Notes under the pieces: model-generated
The model's database searches: none
The model's input: only the letters and a program-made list of their open reading frames with translations
Told to the model about the DNA's origin: nothing
Assembly (NCBI GenBank): GCA_035547155.1
Contig: DASZVJ010000194.1
Span: forward strand, 1-37,016
Direction of reading: 5' to 3'
Length of the DNA: 37,016 bases
Source: CAZNMF01 sp035547155
GTDB lineage: Bacteria; Acidobacteriota; Vicinamibacteria; Vicinamibacterales; SCN-69-37
In this document: positions 16,275 to 23,754 of the stretch, in pieces
Layout of the letters: each line of letters begins with the position of its first letter
Numbering within the stretch: position 1 is the first letter of the stretch
Program-made: the position numbers and the translations under genes

Positions 16275-17384
16275 TTAGCGCCGCGCCGATCCGACGCGCC
16301 GTGATGCCGTTGGCGCTGTTGGACGAACCGGCGAGGGCTGCGCCGTCGCCGGCCTGCGGAACATCTGCGGCGCGGCGGGTGCCGCGGCCTGCTGGAAGTT
16401 CGCGGCGATCGCGTCCAGGAATACGTTCGCCAGCAGCGCATAGCCGTCGGTCGTCGGATGCAGGCCGTCGGCGCTGATCAGCATCGTCTTCTGTGGCTCG
16501 AACGCGGCGTACGCGTCGACGAGCACGGCGCCGGTACGCGCCGCGACGTCGCGGATCGCGTCGTTGGTCGGCGCAATGCCATCCGGATTCTCGCCGCGAG
16601 GCCGGCCGACCTGTGGCAGGAGCGTCGACAGCAGGACCAGCTTCACGCCGTGCTGCTGCGCGCGCGTCACGTCATGCGTCAGGGCCTGCGCCACCTTGTC
16701 GATGTCGTCCAACGAGTCGTAGTCGTTGACGTCATTGGTACCTTCGAGCAGCAGCAGGACGTCCGGATGGCTCGCGTCGATCTCGTCGACGAGACGCTGC
16801 TGCGCATCGTCCGATGCGGCCTTCTCGAGGCTCACACCTGCGTTCGTCACGACGATGTCGCCGGCCTGGGACGTATAGCGGTCCTTGAGCAGCTTCGTGA
16901 GCACGGTCGGATACGCAATCGCGTCGTTCACGTTGCTCGGACGCCGCCAGGCCGGTGACGAATCGGTTCCGTCCTCGCCGGCCGTGATGCTGTCGCCGAA
17001 GGCGAGGAACCGCGTCCCCTGCAGGCGTCCGACGAAGTCGACCGTGAGATGGAACACGCACTGCGCCCGCGCCTGGTTCGCATCGGTTGCGACGCAGAGC
17101 ACGTCGGTGACGCCGGTGGGAAACGATGTGCCCGACGCGGGGCTGCACGACGTGGCAATCGGCGCCACGCCGCCGGTCGCGACCGGCGCGTCGAACGTCA
17201 CGGAGGCCGGCGTCTGTTCGACCTGTTTCGTGAAATCCGCGGGACACGCGATGGCGAGCGCGCCGACCGGATCGGGCGGCGTCATTCCGTTTCCGTGATG
17301 ACCACAGCCCGCGGCGGTCATCATGACGATCGCCATCAGGCTCGAGCGGACAGAGAGATGCCAGAAGGCCGTCAATCGAAGCAT
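16275..17384 (-). CDS. HYR-domain SGNH/GDSL hydrolase lipoprotein, copy 1
   Basis: 369 residues. The signal peptide has lipobox TAAGC with Cys27. A HYR (hyalin-repeat-like) domain spans about 43-117, with Cys47, Cys80, Cys97 and Cys109. An SGNH hydrolase domain follows, with Ser132 in FGDSIT, block II NAGVS, Asn217 in LEGTNDVND and D306/H309 in DGLHPT. All catalytic residues are present. SGNH enzymes are esterases or acetyl-esterases; an exported, membrane-anchored one in a glycan locus may deacetylate a surface sugar (inference). The C-terminus is Pro/Ala/Arg-rich. It is paralogous to the next gene upstream, 51 bp away, so the pair is a tandem duplication. The Shine-Dalgarno is weak. Confidence 0.9.
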   Translation of the reverse strand: MLRLTAFWHLSVRSSLMAIVMMTAAGCGHHGNGMTPPDPVGALAIACPADFTKQVEQTPASVTFDAPVATGGVAPIATSCSPASGTSFPTGVTDVLCVATDANQARAQCVFHLTVDFVGRLQGTRFLAFGDSITAGEDGTDSSPAWRRPSNVNDAIAYPTVLTKLLKDRYTSQAGDIVVTNAGVSLEKAASDDAQQRLVDEIDASHPDVLLLLEGTNDVNDYDSLDDIDKVAQALTHDVTRAQQHGVKLVLLSTLLPQVGRPRGENPDGIAPTNDAIRDVAARTGAVLVDAYAAFEPQKTMLISADGLHPTTDGYALLANVFLDAIAANFQQAAAPAAPQMFRRPATAQPSPVRPTAPTASRRVGSARR

Positions 17385-17405
17385 GCCGAATCGTGCGGAC
17401 AGGCC

Positions 17406-17441
17406 CCTTGACGGTATCGGCTCGTTACGCCGTCGTCAAGG
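17406..17441 (-). terminator. hairpin at the end of the upstream SGNH gene
   Basis: CCTTGACG pairs with CGTCAAGG, and an inner CGGC/GCCG pair strengthens the stem. The structure begins at the TGA of the 17436-18476 gene and lies before the next SGNH gene. No U-tract is visible, so it may attenuate or stabilise the mRNA rather than end transcription. Confidence 0.35.
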
Positions 17442-18476
17442 TGACAGCACGCGGGTTCGAGCGAGGGACGGCCGGCCGGTCCGCTGGACGAACTGCGGCG
17501 CGGGCGAGCCGGAGGCGTCGAAATTGGCCGCGATCGCCGCGGCGAACGTCTCGGCCAGGAGCTTGTATCCCGCCACGGTCGGATGCAGGCCGTCGTCGCC
17601 GATCAGCAGCTCCTTCTTGGGATCGAACACCGAGAACGCGTCGACGAGCGTTGCGCCCTCGCGCGCAGCCGCGTCGCGAATCGCGTCGTTGGCATCAGGG
17701 ATCCCCGCTGGGTTGCCGGCGCGCAAGCGGCCCGGCACCTCGGGCAGCAACGTCGACACGAGCACGAGCTTGGCGCCGTACTGAAAGCCGTGAATGATGT
17801 CGGCGCGAATCGCTTGCGAGATATCGAACGGCGACGTCCTCTCGTTCACGTCGTTGCTGCCCTCCATCAGCAGCAACACGTCCGGCGAGTTGCGGCGGAC
17901 CTCATCGACGAGCCGATCAGCGCCCGCCACGGCGGTCTCTCCTTGCACGCCGGAATTGACGACGACGATGTCGGCGGATTGGGACGGGTAACGGCTCTGC
18001 AGGAGGCTCTGAAGCACGACAGGATAGCTGTCGGCAGGGTCGTATTGATGCCACGTGAGCATCAAGGCCTGGGCGACTTCGCCTTCGGTGATGCTGTCGC
18101 CGAACGCGAGGATCTTGGTCCCCCGCAGGCGGGCCGTCACCGTCACGGTGACGTGGAACACGCACTGGGCCGTCCGCTGCGCCGCATCCGTCGCCGTGCA
18201 GATGACGTCACTGGTGCCGGACGGGAACGTCGCTCCTGACGGCACCGTGCACGTCGTCGACACGGGCGCCGTGCCGCCCGTAACCGCCGGCGGCGCATAC
18301 GAGACCGTCAACGGCACCGTGGTCACGTTGTCGGCGACGTCGGCCGGACAGGCGATCGTCGGCAGAGTAACGAGAGGCGGCTGGTCAACGGTGGTCGGAC
18401 CACCACCACAGCCCGCGACGAGCGCGAGCAGGGGCATCCAGGCGAGCGTAAGAAGGGGGAGGGACCTTGTGCTCAC
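17436..18476 (-). CDS. HYR-domain SGNH/GDSL hydrolase lipoprotein, copy 2
   Basis: 346 residues from GTG 18476. Lipobox LVAGC with Cys23; HYR domain about 37-115 with Cys43, Cys76, Cys93 and Cys105; SGNH domain with Ser128 in FGDSIT, NSGVQGE block II, Asn208 in EGSNDVNE and D295/H298 in DGLHPT. The domain order and most motifs match the 16275-17384 protein. The main difference is the loop after FGDSIT, which probably shapes the substrate pocket. The start is supported by GGAG six bases upstream, but both that site and part of the GTG lie inside a strong hairpin (18475-18511). Predicted cell-surface or periplasmic esterase; substrate unknown. Confidence 0.9.
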   Translation of the reverse strand: MSTRSLPLLTLAWMPLLALVAGCGGGPTTVDQPPLVTLPTIACPADVADNVTTVPLTVSYAPPAVTGGTAPVSTTCTVPSGATFPSGTSDVICTATDAAQRTAQCVFHVTVTVTARLRGTKILAFGDSITEGEVAQALMLTWHQYDPADSYPVVLQSLLQSRYPSQSADIVVVNSGVQGETAVAGADRLVDEVRRNSPDVLLLMEGSNDVNERTSPFDISQAIRADIIHGFQYGAKLVLVSTLLPEVPGRLRAGNPAGIPDANDAIRDAAAREGATLVDAFSVFDPKKELLIGDDGLHPTVAGYKLLAETFAAAIAANFDASGSPAPQFVQRTGRPSLARTRVLSP

Positions 18477-18511
18477 AGCAGGCTCCGCCGGGTAATCGGC
18501 GGAGCCGCTGT
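18475..18511 (-). promoter_or_regulatory. hairpin sequestering the ribosome-binding site and start codon
   Basis: A 15-bp stem (ACAGC + GGCTCCGCCG with its complement, one bulged base at 18480, six-base loop 18491-18496) covers GGAG at 18486-18483 and the first two bases of the GTG start at 18476. No T-run follows on either strand, which argues against a simple terminator. It looks like a translational control element, but this is structural inference. Confidence 0.5.
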
Positions 18512-18513
18512 GA

Positions 18514-18543
18514 ACGGTAACGGCTTGGTCTGGAGTCCGTCAA
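18514..18543 (-). promoter_or_regulatory. candidate sigma70-type promoter for the 18476 SGNH gene
   Basis: TTGACG (18543-18538) and TACCGT (18519-18514) are 18 bases apart. The -35 is good and the -10 weak. Transcription would start near 18507, so the mRNA would begin within the 5' side of the start-codon hairpin. Confidence 0.35.
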
Positions 18544-18558
18544 GCCATAGGGCGGAAA

Positions 18559-18581
18559 GCCATGAGAACGGTGCTCATGGC
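18559..18581 (-). terminator. candidate short terminator of the FN3 lipoprotein gene
   Basis: GCCATGAG and CTCATGGC form an 8-bp stem with a seven-base loop overlapping the TGA at 18577-18575. TTTCC follows on the minus strand, which is a weak U-tract. Confidence 0.4.
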
Positions 18582-19837
18582 CACGTGAAGAGCACGATGT
18601 TGCTGCGCTCGGCGGTCCCCTGCTGGCCCGCGCGCGCCGGCGTGCTCACGGCGATGCCGAGGACCTCGCCCGAATGCGGTGTCCATTGCGACAGATGCGG
18701 CGCACCACGGAAGTTGTCAGCCCCGATATTACCGCCGACGTCCTTGCACGTCTGCCCCGGCCGCAGCCACTCGTTCGCACCGCCGTACCACGTGCCGCCG
18801 ATGTTCGCGAAGAACCACTGATTGCCCTCGACCTGGACGCTCGGATCGCCGAGGAACGGCAAGACCGGCCACTGGCCCGCCTTCGTGTGGTTCGTGCAGA
18901 ACGTTGTGCCGTTGCGGGTCACGGACGTGATCGTCGAGTCGACGGTCCAGGAACGGATGTCTGCGCCGTACTCGATGACGACCGACTTCATGTCGATCTG
19001 ATCGTTCGGCGATGAGATGGGCGTGTTGCCGCCGCCTCCACCGCCTCCACCGCCGCCTGTCGCGGCCGCTGGCGTCGTGAACGCGAACACGTCCGAGAAA
19101 TCGCCGGTGTGGCCTGCCGTGTCGAACGCACGCGCGCGCCAGTAGTACACCGTGCTGGGCGTCAAATCGTTCGGCACCTGGTAGGCCGTCTGGCCATTGG
19201 GACCGACGGGGACATCAGGCGAGAGCAACGGGTTCGCCATCGCGGAGTTGGTCGCCAACTGGAACAGCACGCGCATCGATCCGGCCGGGCCGCTGACCGG
19301 CGCGTTCTGCACTTCGAGCACGGGCTTGGTCGTGCTCGTCGTCGAGTTGGGCGGCGGGCTGATCGCGCCAGGACGTCCGATCGTGACCGGCCGGAAGACC
19401 GTGAACTTCATCGGAGGCGTGAAGTCGCCGTCGTTCGCGCCGTCATACGCCTTGGCGCGCCAGTAGTAGATCCGTTCGGAGCCACCGGGGTCGAGCGACT
19501 GCTCGAGCAGCAACGACGTCTGTCCGTCGCCGGGCGTGCTGACGTTCTTGCTGTACAGGACGTTCGAGAAATCGCTCACCGCGGCGATCTCGAATCGATA
19601 GGACAGCGGTCGAACGCCGTTGCTCGACGCGTTGTTCACGATCAGCTTGATCGGCTGCTGATCAGACGCGATGCGCGCGTCGACGGGCGACACGGCGCCC
19701 GGCTCAGAAATCTCGACGCCGGCAATGGGCCCGGCGATCGACGGGCTGAGCGGCGTCGCGCTCTTCGACTCCTCGCACCCTGAGGCGAGGAGGCTGGGGA
19801 TCGTGAGAACGAGTAGCGTGGCAAATATCCGGCGCAT
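18575..19837 (-). CDS. fibronectin-III-like lipoprotein with unrecognised C-terminal domain, copy 1
   Basis: 420 residues from ATG 19837, with AAGG about eight bases upstream. Lipobox LASGC, Cys21. Two fibronectin-III-like modules follow (signatures IYYWRAKAYD and VYYWRARAFDTAGHTGDFS), then ten consecutive glycines at 261-270, then a C-terminal domain of about 128 residues (293-420). That domain carries GNQWFFANIGGTWYGGA, WLRPGQTCK and GIAVSTPAR, plus two cysteines about 50 residues apart. I do not recognise the domain. The upstream gene at 19995-21149 has the same architecture and C-terminal motifs. It is predicted to be exposed on the outer membrane or periplasmic side; a binding role is plausible for FN3 modules but not shown. 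Confidence 0.85.
   Translation of the reverse strand: MRRIFATLLVLTIPSLLASGCEESKSATPLSPSIAGPIAGVEISEPGAVSPVDARIASDQQPIKLIVNNASSNGVRPLSYRFEIAAVSDFSNVLYSKNVSTPGDGQTSLLLEQSLDPGGSERIYYWRAKAYDGANDGDFTPPMKFTVFRPVTIGRPGAISPPPNSTTSTTKPVLEVQNAPVSGPAGSMRVLFQLATNSAMANPLLSPDVPVGPNGQTAYQVPNDLTPSTVYYWRARAFDTAGHTGDFSDVFAFTTPAAATGGGGGGGGGGNTPISSPNDQIDMKSVVIEYGADIRSWTVDSTITSVTRNGTTFCTNHTKAGQWPVLPFLGDPSVQVEGNQWFFANIGGTWYGGANEWLRPGQTCKDVGGNIGADNFRGAPHLSQWTPHSGEVLGIAVSTPARAGQQGTAERSNIVLFTWP
19028..19057 (-). repeat. ten-codon polyglycine linker tract
   Basis: Ten glycine codons in a row, written with mixed GGC/GGA/GGT codons. They separate the FN3-like part from the C-terminal domain of the lipoprotein at 18575-19837. 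The paralogous protein has no such tract. Such a repeat can change length by slippage and would alter the domain spacing. Confidence 0.85.
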
Positions 19838-19921
19838 GCGATCGACCTTGATGTTCCAGTCGGCCGGGACATCTCCCGGTCCATACCGGTCTATCGGCCC
19901 CACACGCCCTGGAGAACAGTG

Positions 19922-19966
19922 CAAAAACACGAAAAGGCGCCGGTTCCCTTTCGGGAGCCGGCGCCT
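19922..19966 (-). terminator. rho-independent terminator of the FN3 lipoprotein gene copy 2
   Basis: On the minus strand a 14-bp stem with one G-T-type wobble and a GAAA-like loop (19966-19935) is followed by TTTTCGTGTTTTTG. It begins about 30 bases after the TAG/TGA region of the gene ending at 19995. It is the best intrinsic terminator in the window. Confidence 0.88.
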
Positions 19967-19994
19967 CGTCGAGGCCAATCGGTTCTGGAGCGGA

Positions 19995-21149
19995 CTACCA
20001 GACGATCATCTGCACGTCGGACCGCTCGTCCTTGGTCGCGCCAGTCGGATACGTCCGGGCCGGCGTGCTCACCATGATGCCGAAGACGTCGCCGCTCCGC
20101 AGCACCACCGAATTGAGCGGCGGGTTGTGGAATCCTTCGACGAAGAAGGCATCGTCGTACTCGCCCTTGCAGAACTGGCCGGGCCGCAGCCAGTGTCCGG
20201 CGCCGCCGTGCCACACGCCGCCGATGTTGATGAACACCCACTGGTTGCCGATCACGCGCGTGCTGGGGTCATCGAAGAACGGCACATCGGGCCAGTCTCC
20301 CGAATCGAACTCCGTGCAGACCATATCGCCCGTCTTGTACGCCGCGGTCAGCGTGCGCGTCTGCGGCCACTGCGAGATGTTCGGCCCGTTCTCATAGGAG
20401 ACCGTATTGAGGTCGATGCCGAACCGGCGATCGAACTTCAGCGCGGCCGTAAATGGCCCGGAGACGTCTGCCACGGGATCCTTCGCGCGCACGCGCCAGA
20501 ACAGCGTGCCCTCGGGCAGGTCACTCGACGGCGCCCACGTCGTGGTGCCATTGCCCTGCTCCTGAATCGTGGCCGTCGCGATCAAGTCGCTGAACGCGGC
20601 CGACGCCGAGACCTGGAACTCGTAGAAGATCGTCCCGGCCGGGCCCGTGCGCGTTGCGTTATTCACGATGAATGACGGGCGCGCCGAGAACACGGCCCCA
20701 TCCGCCTCAGGCGCGACGACGTCGACGGCCGAAATCGTGATGTTCGGCCGCAGGAAGAAGCTCTGCGTCGCAGACGGCTCGCCGGCGATGCCGCCGACGA
20801 CCGCGCGCCAGCGCCAGTAGTACGTCGTGTTGCCGGTGAGCGATGGCAGCGGGACGCTCGTCGTGCCGCCGCTGCCCTCAGCGATGCCGTCGGCGCTGTA
20901 GGTCAACGGCGAGAAGCTGGCATTCGGCGAGACTTCAACGGCATACGTCACGGCGTCGGAGCCCGTTCGCACGGCGTTGACGATCTGCAGCACCACCGGC
21001 TGTGCGCTGAAGTTGTAGCCGACGCCATTGGCCGGCTGCTGAGGCACGGGCGCTACGAAGCTCATCGTCGGCCGCGCGGGATTGTTCGAATTGCACGCAG
21101 CCGCCAATGCGGCGACCATCACGACCAGTCCTGCTCCCCGTACTTTCAT
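19995..21149 (-). CDS. fibronectin-III-like lipoprotein with unrecognised C-terminal domain, copy 2
   Basis: 384 residues from ATG 21149, with GGAGG a few bases upstream. Lipobox LAAAC, Cys19. Two FN3-like modules follow (TTYYWRWRAVVGG, TLFWRVRAKDPVADVSG), then a C-terminal domain of about 128 residues starting near 257, with GNQWVFINIGGVWHGGA, WLRPGQFCK and GIMVSTPART. Two cysteines occupy the same places as in the copy at 18575-19837. Overall it matches that protein module for module but lacks the polyglycine tract. It forms its own transcription unit between a near-consensus promoter (21232-21260) and an intrinsic terminator (19922-19966), which suggests strong or independent expression. 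The function is unknown; I infer a surface-exposed structural or binding protein. Confidence 0.87.
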   Translation of the reverse strand: MKVRGAGLVVMVAALAAACNSNNPARPTMSFVAPVPQQPANGVGYNFSAQPVVLQIVNAVRTGSDAVTYAVEVSPNASFSPLTYSADGIAEGSGGTTSVPLPSLTGNTTYYWRWRAVVGGIAGEPSATQSFFLRPNITISAVDVVAPEADGAVFSARPSFIVNNATRTGPAGTIFYEFQVSASAAFSDLIATATIQEQGNGTTTWAPSSDLPEGTLFWRVRAKDPVADVSGPFTAALKFDRRFGIDLNTVSYENGPNISQWPQTRTLTAAYKTGDMVCTEFDSGDWPDVPFFDDPSTRVIGNQWVFINIGGVWHGGAGHWLRPGQFCKGEYDDAFFVEGFHNPPLNSVVLRSGDVFGIMVSTPARTYPTGATKDERSDVQMIVW

Positions 21150-21231
21150 CGTCCTCCACCTAACCTGCGGCACGCGCGTGTTGTCGACGTGCGTGTCCGC
21201 ATGGCGCGGAGCACGCGAAAAAGCCCAAACG

Positions 21232-21260
21232 AGAATACGGTGCGGCTGCAGACCTGTCAA
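21232..21260 (-). promoter_or_regulatory. near-consensus sigma70-type promoter
   Basis: TTGACA (21260-21255) and TATTCT (21237-21232) are separated by exactly 17 bases. It reads toward the lipoprotein gene starting at 21149, with a predicted 5' leader of about 75 bases. It is the strongest promoter match in the window. Confidence 0.85.
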
Positions 21261-21278
21261 CGAAAGACGCACGATCGT

Positions 21279-22556
21279 CTACGTGCGCGCCGGACGGCGC
21301 CCGAACAGCACGTCCCGCAGCCCCCAGATCAGCACGGCCATCGCGACCGCCTCACCCGCCGCCGTCGCCAGCGCCGCGCCGTCGCGCCCGTACGGCGGAA
21401 TCAGCACGACGTTGACGACCACGTTGACCACGCCGCCCGCGACGGTGGCGATGACCAGCAGCCGCTGATCGAACCTCGACAGCGCGATGGCGTGCAGGAT
21501 CCAGATCGCGAAGACGAACGGCAGCCCTGCGGCGAGGATGCGCAGCGCGGCCGTCGCGGCCCGATATGGCGCTCCGAACAGCAGGCCGAGCGCCCACGGC
21601 GCGAGCAGCCAGACCAGCGCGGTCACGACGATGGCCAGCGCCATCGCCCCGGCAACCCCGCGCCTCGCGAGCGCGGCATGCGCGGCCCGGTCGTGCGCCC
21701 ATGCGTGCGCAAGTCGCGGCGTCAGCACGGCGGCGAGGACGCTGCTCGCATACGTCGTCGCTTCGTAGAGCTTGTAGGCGTTGGCGTAGAGCCCCAGCTC
21801 GCCCGCGCGCGGCTTCAGCGCTTCGAGAATGAGCCCGTCGACATACGCGAAGATCGTCACGACCACCAGGAACGCGCCGACCGGGGCGGCGAGAGAGCCG
21901 AGCTCGCGCCAACGCGCGTAGTCGAACGCGGGCGTCGGCGCGCCGATGTGCCGGTGCGCGACGATGATGGCCCAGACGAGCGAGACGCCTCGAGACGCCA
22001 GACACGCGACGGAGAGGCCGATGACGCCGGCGCCCATCGCCACCGCCGCCGCGCCGAAGATCAGCATCAACGCGCGATCGCCGAACTCGATGGCGGCGTC
22101 GTGGCCGAAGCGCTCGAGGCCTTGCAACACGCCGCGCACGGTCATCACGTAGGACCGCAGCATCGATCCCGCCAGCATCAGCACGGACGGCCAGAGCGCG
22201 TCGCGATTGAGCACCGCCGGCACCAGCGGCAGCGCGACTCCGACCGCCAGTCCTGTCAGGGCCTTGAGTGAGACGCTGTTCGTGAACATCGCGCGGGCGA
22301 CCGTCCGATCGCGGGCGATTCCGCGGATCGTCGCCTGCTGCAGGCCGAAGTCCATGAGCGTCTCGCCGATCTTGGCGAGGATGAGCGCGTAGGCGAACAG
22401 CTCGTACGCCCCGCCGAGGCCGCGCGTCGCCACGATGACGAGGATGAGCAACAGGCCGTTGCTCGCCGCCGATAGCGCCGAGTACCCGACGTTGCGCACG
22501 AACGCCGCGCGCGATGCCGGAGTGCGGCTCGACGAAGAAGTGCCGGCGTCAGGCAT
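21279..22556 (-). CDS. Wzx-type polysaccharide flippase (MATE/MOP superfamily)
   Basis: 425 residues with about twelve hydrophobic spans from residue 20 on. The start FVRNVGYSALSAASNGLLLI and the segments YELFAYALILAKIGETLMDFGLQQ and GLYANAYKLYEATTYASSVL are typical of the polysaccharide-biosynthesis branch of the MOP exporters. Such proteins flip undecaprenyl-linked oligosaccharides across the inner membrane. The ATG start overlaps the stop of the GT4 gene by eight bases. Finding it beside two GT2s and a GT4 supports a glycan assembly role. The glycan structure is unknown. Confidence 0.92.
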   Translation of the reverse strand: MPDAGTSSSSRTPASRAAFVRNVGYSALSAASNGLLLILVIVATRGLGGAYELFAYALILAKIGETLMDFGLQQATIRGIARDRTVARAMFTNSVSLKALTGLAVGVALPLVPAVLNRDALWPSVLMLAGSMLRSYVMTVRGVLQGLERFGHDAAIEFGDRALMLIFGAAAVAMGAGVIGLSVACLASRGVSLVWAIIVAHRHIGAPTPAFDYARWRELGSLAAPVGAFLVVVTIFAYVDGLILEALKPRAGELGLYANAYKLYEATTYASSVLAAVLTPRLAHAWAHDRAAHAALARRGVAGAMALAIVVTALVWLLAPWALGLLFGAPYRAATAALRILAAGLPFVFAIWILHAIALSRFDQRLLVIATVAGGVVNVVVNVVLIPPYGRDGAALATAAGEAVAMAVLIWGLRDVLFGRRPART

Positions 22557-23754
22557 GATCGGTCACGGTCCGATCGACGATCGCGGCGAACGCGCCGAGC
22601 ACGCGTCCGATCTCGAACGCCTGCGCCGTCTCGACCGCGCCGCGCGCGAGACGCGCGCGTCTGGGTGCGTCGGCGAGCAGCGCGCGAAGCGCATCGGCGA
22701 GCGCGGGCGCGTCGCGCGGCGGCACCAGCACGCCGTTGACGTCGGGCTTCACGAAGTCCGGCAGGCCGCCGATGTCGCTTGCGACGACCGGCAGTCCCGA
22801 GGCCATCGCCTCGATCGCCGACGTGCCGAACGCTTCGAAGTGCGACGGCTGGACGTGCACGTCGGCGATGCGCAGCCACGCGGCGAGATCCGGCTGCGAC
22901 TGCCCGCCGACGAACCGCACCGGCGTCGGCGCGCTCGCCGCACGCGCGCGGGCCTGGGCGGCGACGTTCCACGGATGGCCGGGCATCTCGGCGCCGGCGA
23001 CGATCAACAGCGATCCCGTGGGCATTCCGGCGCACCACGCCTCGATCAACTCGAGCAGCCCTTTCTCGCGACTCAATCGTCCAGCGAAGATCGCCACGAT
23101 CGCCGCCGCGTCCACGCCCAAACGTGCGCGCGTCGCCGCGCGCTCCTCCGCCGATGCCGGCCGAAATACCGTCAGGTCGACAGGATTCGGCAGGTAGTGC
23201 ACGCGCGCCGCGGGCACGCCGGCGGCAATCGCCTCACGCTCGATCGTGCGAGAGATGCAGCAATAGGCGTCGGCGCCGCCGTAGAGCCGACGGATCGGCC
23301 ACGTCATCGCATCGATCAGGAGTTCCGGCACGCGGGCGCGCGACAGCGCCGCCCGAACCGCGCCGCCGCTGATCACGCCGTCGGTCACGGCCTGGAACAC
23401 GACGGGCCGCTTCGTCCAGATGCGCGCCCACAACGCGGCGAGGCCCGCACCGCGATAGTCCACGCACACGACGACGTCGTACTCGCGCCGGAAACGGACG
23501 AGCGCCCGGAAGAATGCGGGCGCGGCGATCCATTTGGCGAAGCCGCGTGGCGGGCCGACCGGGCCGACGCGCCGGATCTCGACGTCACCGGCGCGCTCGA
23601 CGCGCGCATGCTCGGCGGCCAGCCGCTTCGTGATGACGACCACGCGCCGCTGCTGTGACGCGAGAAACGCGGCGAGCTGCGACGCAGCCGTCTCTGCCCC
23701 GCCGATGAGCGGCGCGTAGTACGTGCTGACGAGCGCAATCGACGGGCGGCTCAA
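22549..23754 (-). CDS. GT4-family glycosyltransferase
   Basis: 401 residues from TTG 23754. This codon overlaps the upstream stop as TTGA and sits right before PSIALVSTYYAPLIGGAET, a typical GT4 N-terminus. The C-terminal domain has IFAGRLSREKGLLELIEAW and the EX7E motif in FEAFGTSAIEAMASGLPVVA, so both catalytic/UDP-binding Glu residues are present. Predicted cytoplasmic or inner-membrane-associated; transfers a sugar onto the growing lipid-linked glycan. It is translationally coupled to genes on both sides (GT2 upstream, flippase downstream). Confidence 0.92.
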   Translation of the reverse strand: MSRPSIALVSTYYAPLIGGAETAASQLAAFLASQQRRVVVITKRLAAEHARVERAGDVEIRRVGPVGPPRGFAKWIAAPAFFRALVRFRREYDVVVCVDYRGAGLAALWARIWTKRPVVFQAVTDGVISGGAVRAALSRARVPELLIDAMTWPIRRLYGGADAYCCISRTIEREAIAAGVPAARVHYLPNPVDLTVFRPASAEERAATRARLGVDAAAIVAIFAGRLSREKGLLELIEAWCAGMPTGSLLIVAGAEMPGHPWNVAAQARARAASAPTPVRFVGGQSQPDLAAWLRIADVHVQPSHFEAFGTSAIEAMASGLPVVASDIGGLPDFVKPDVNGVLVPPRDAPALADALRALLADAPRRARLARGAVETAQAFEIGRVLGAFAAIVDRTVTDHA

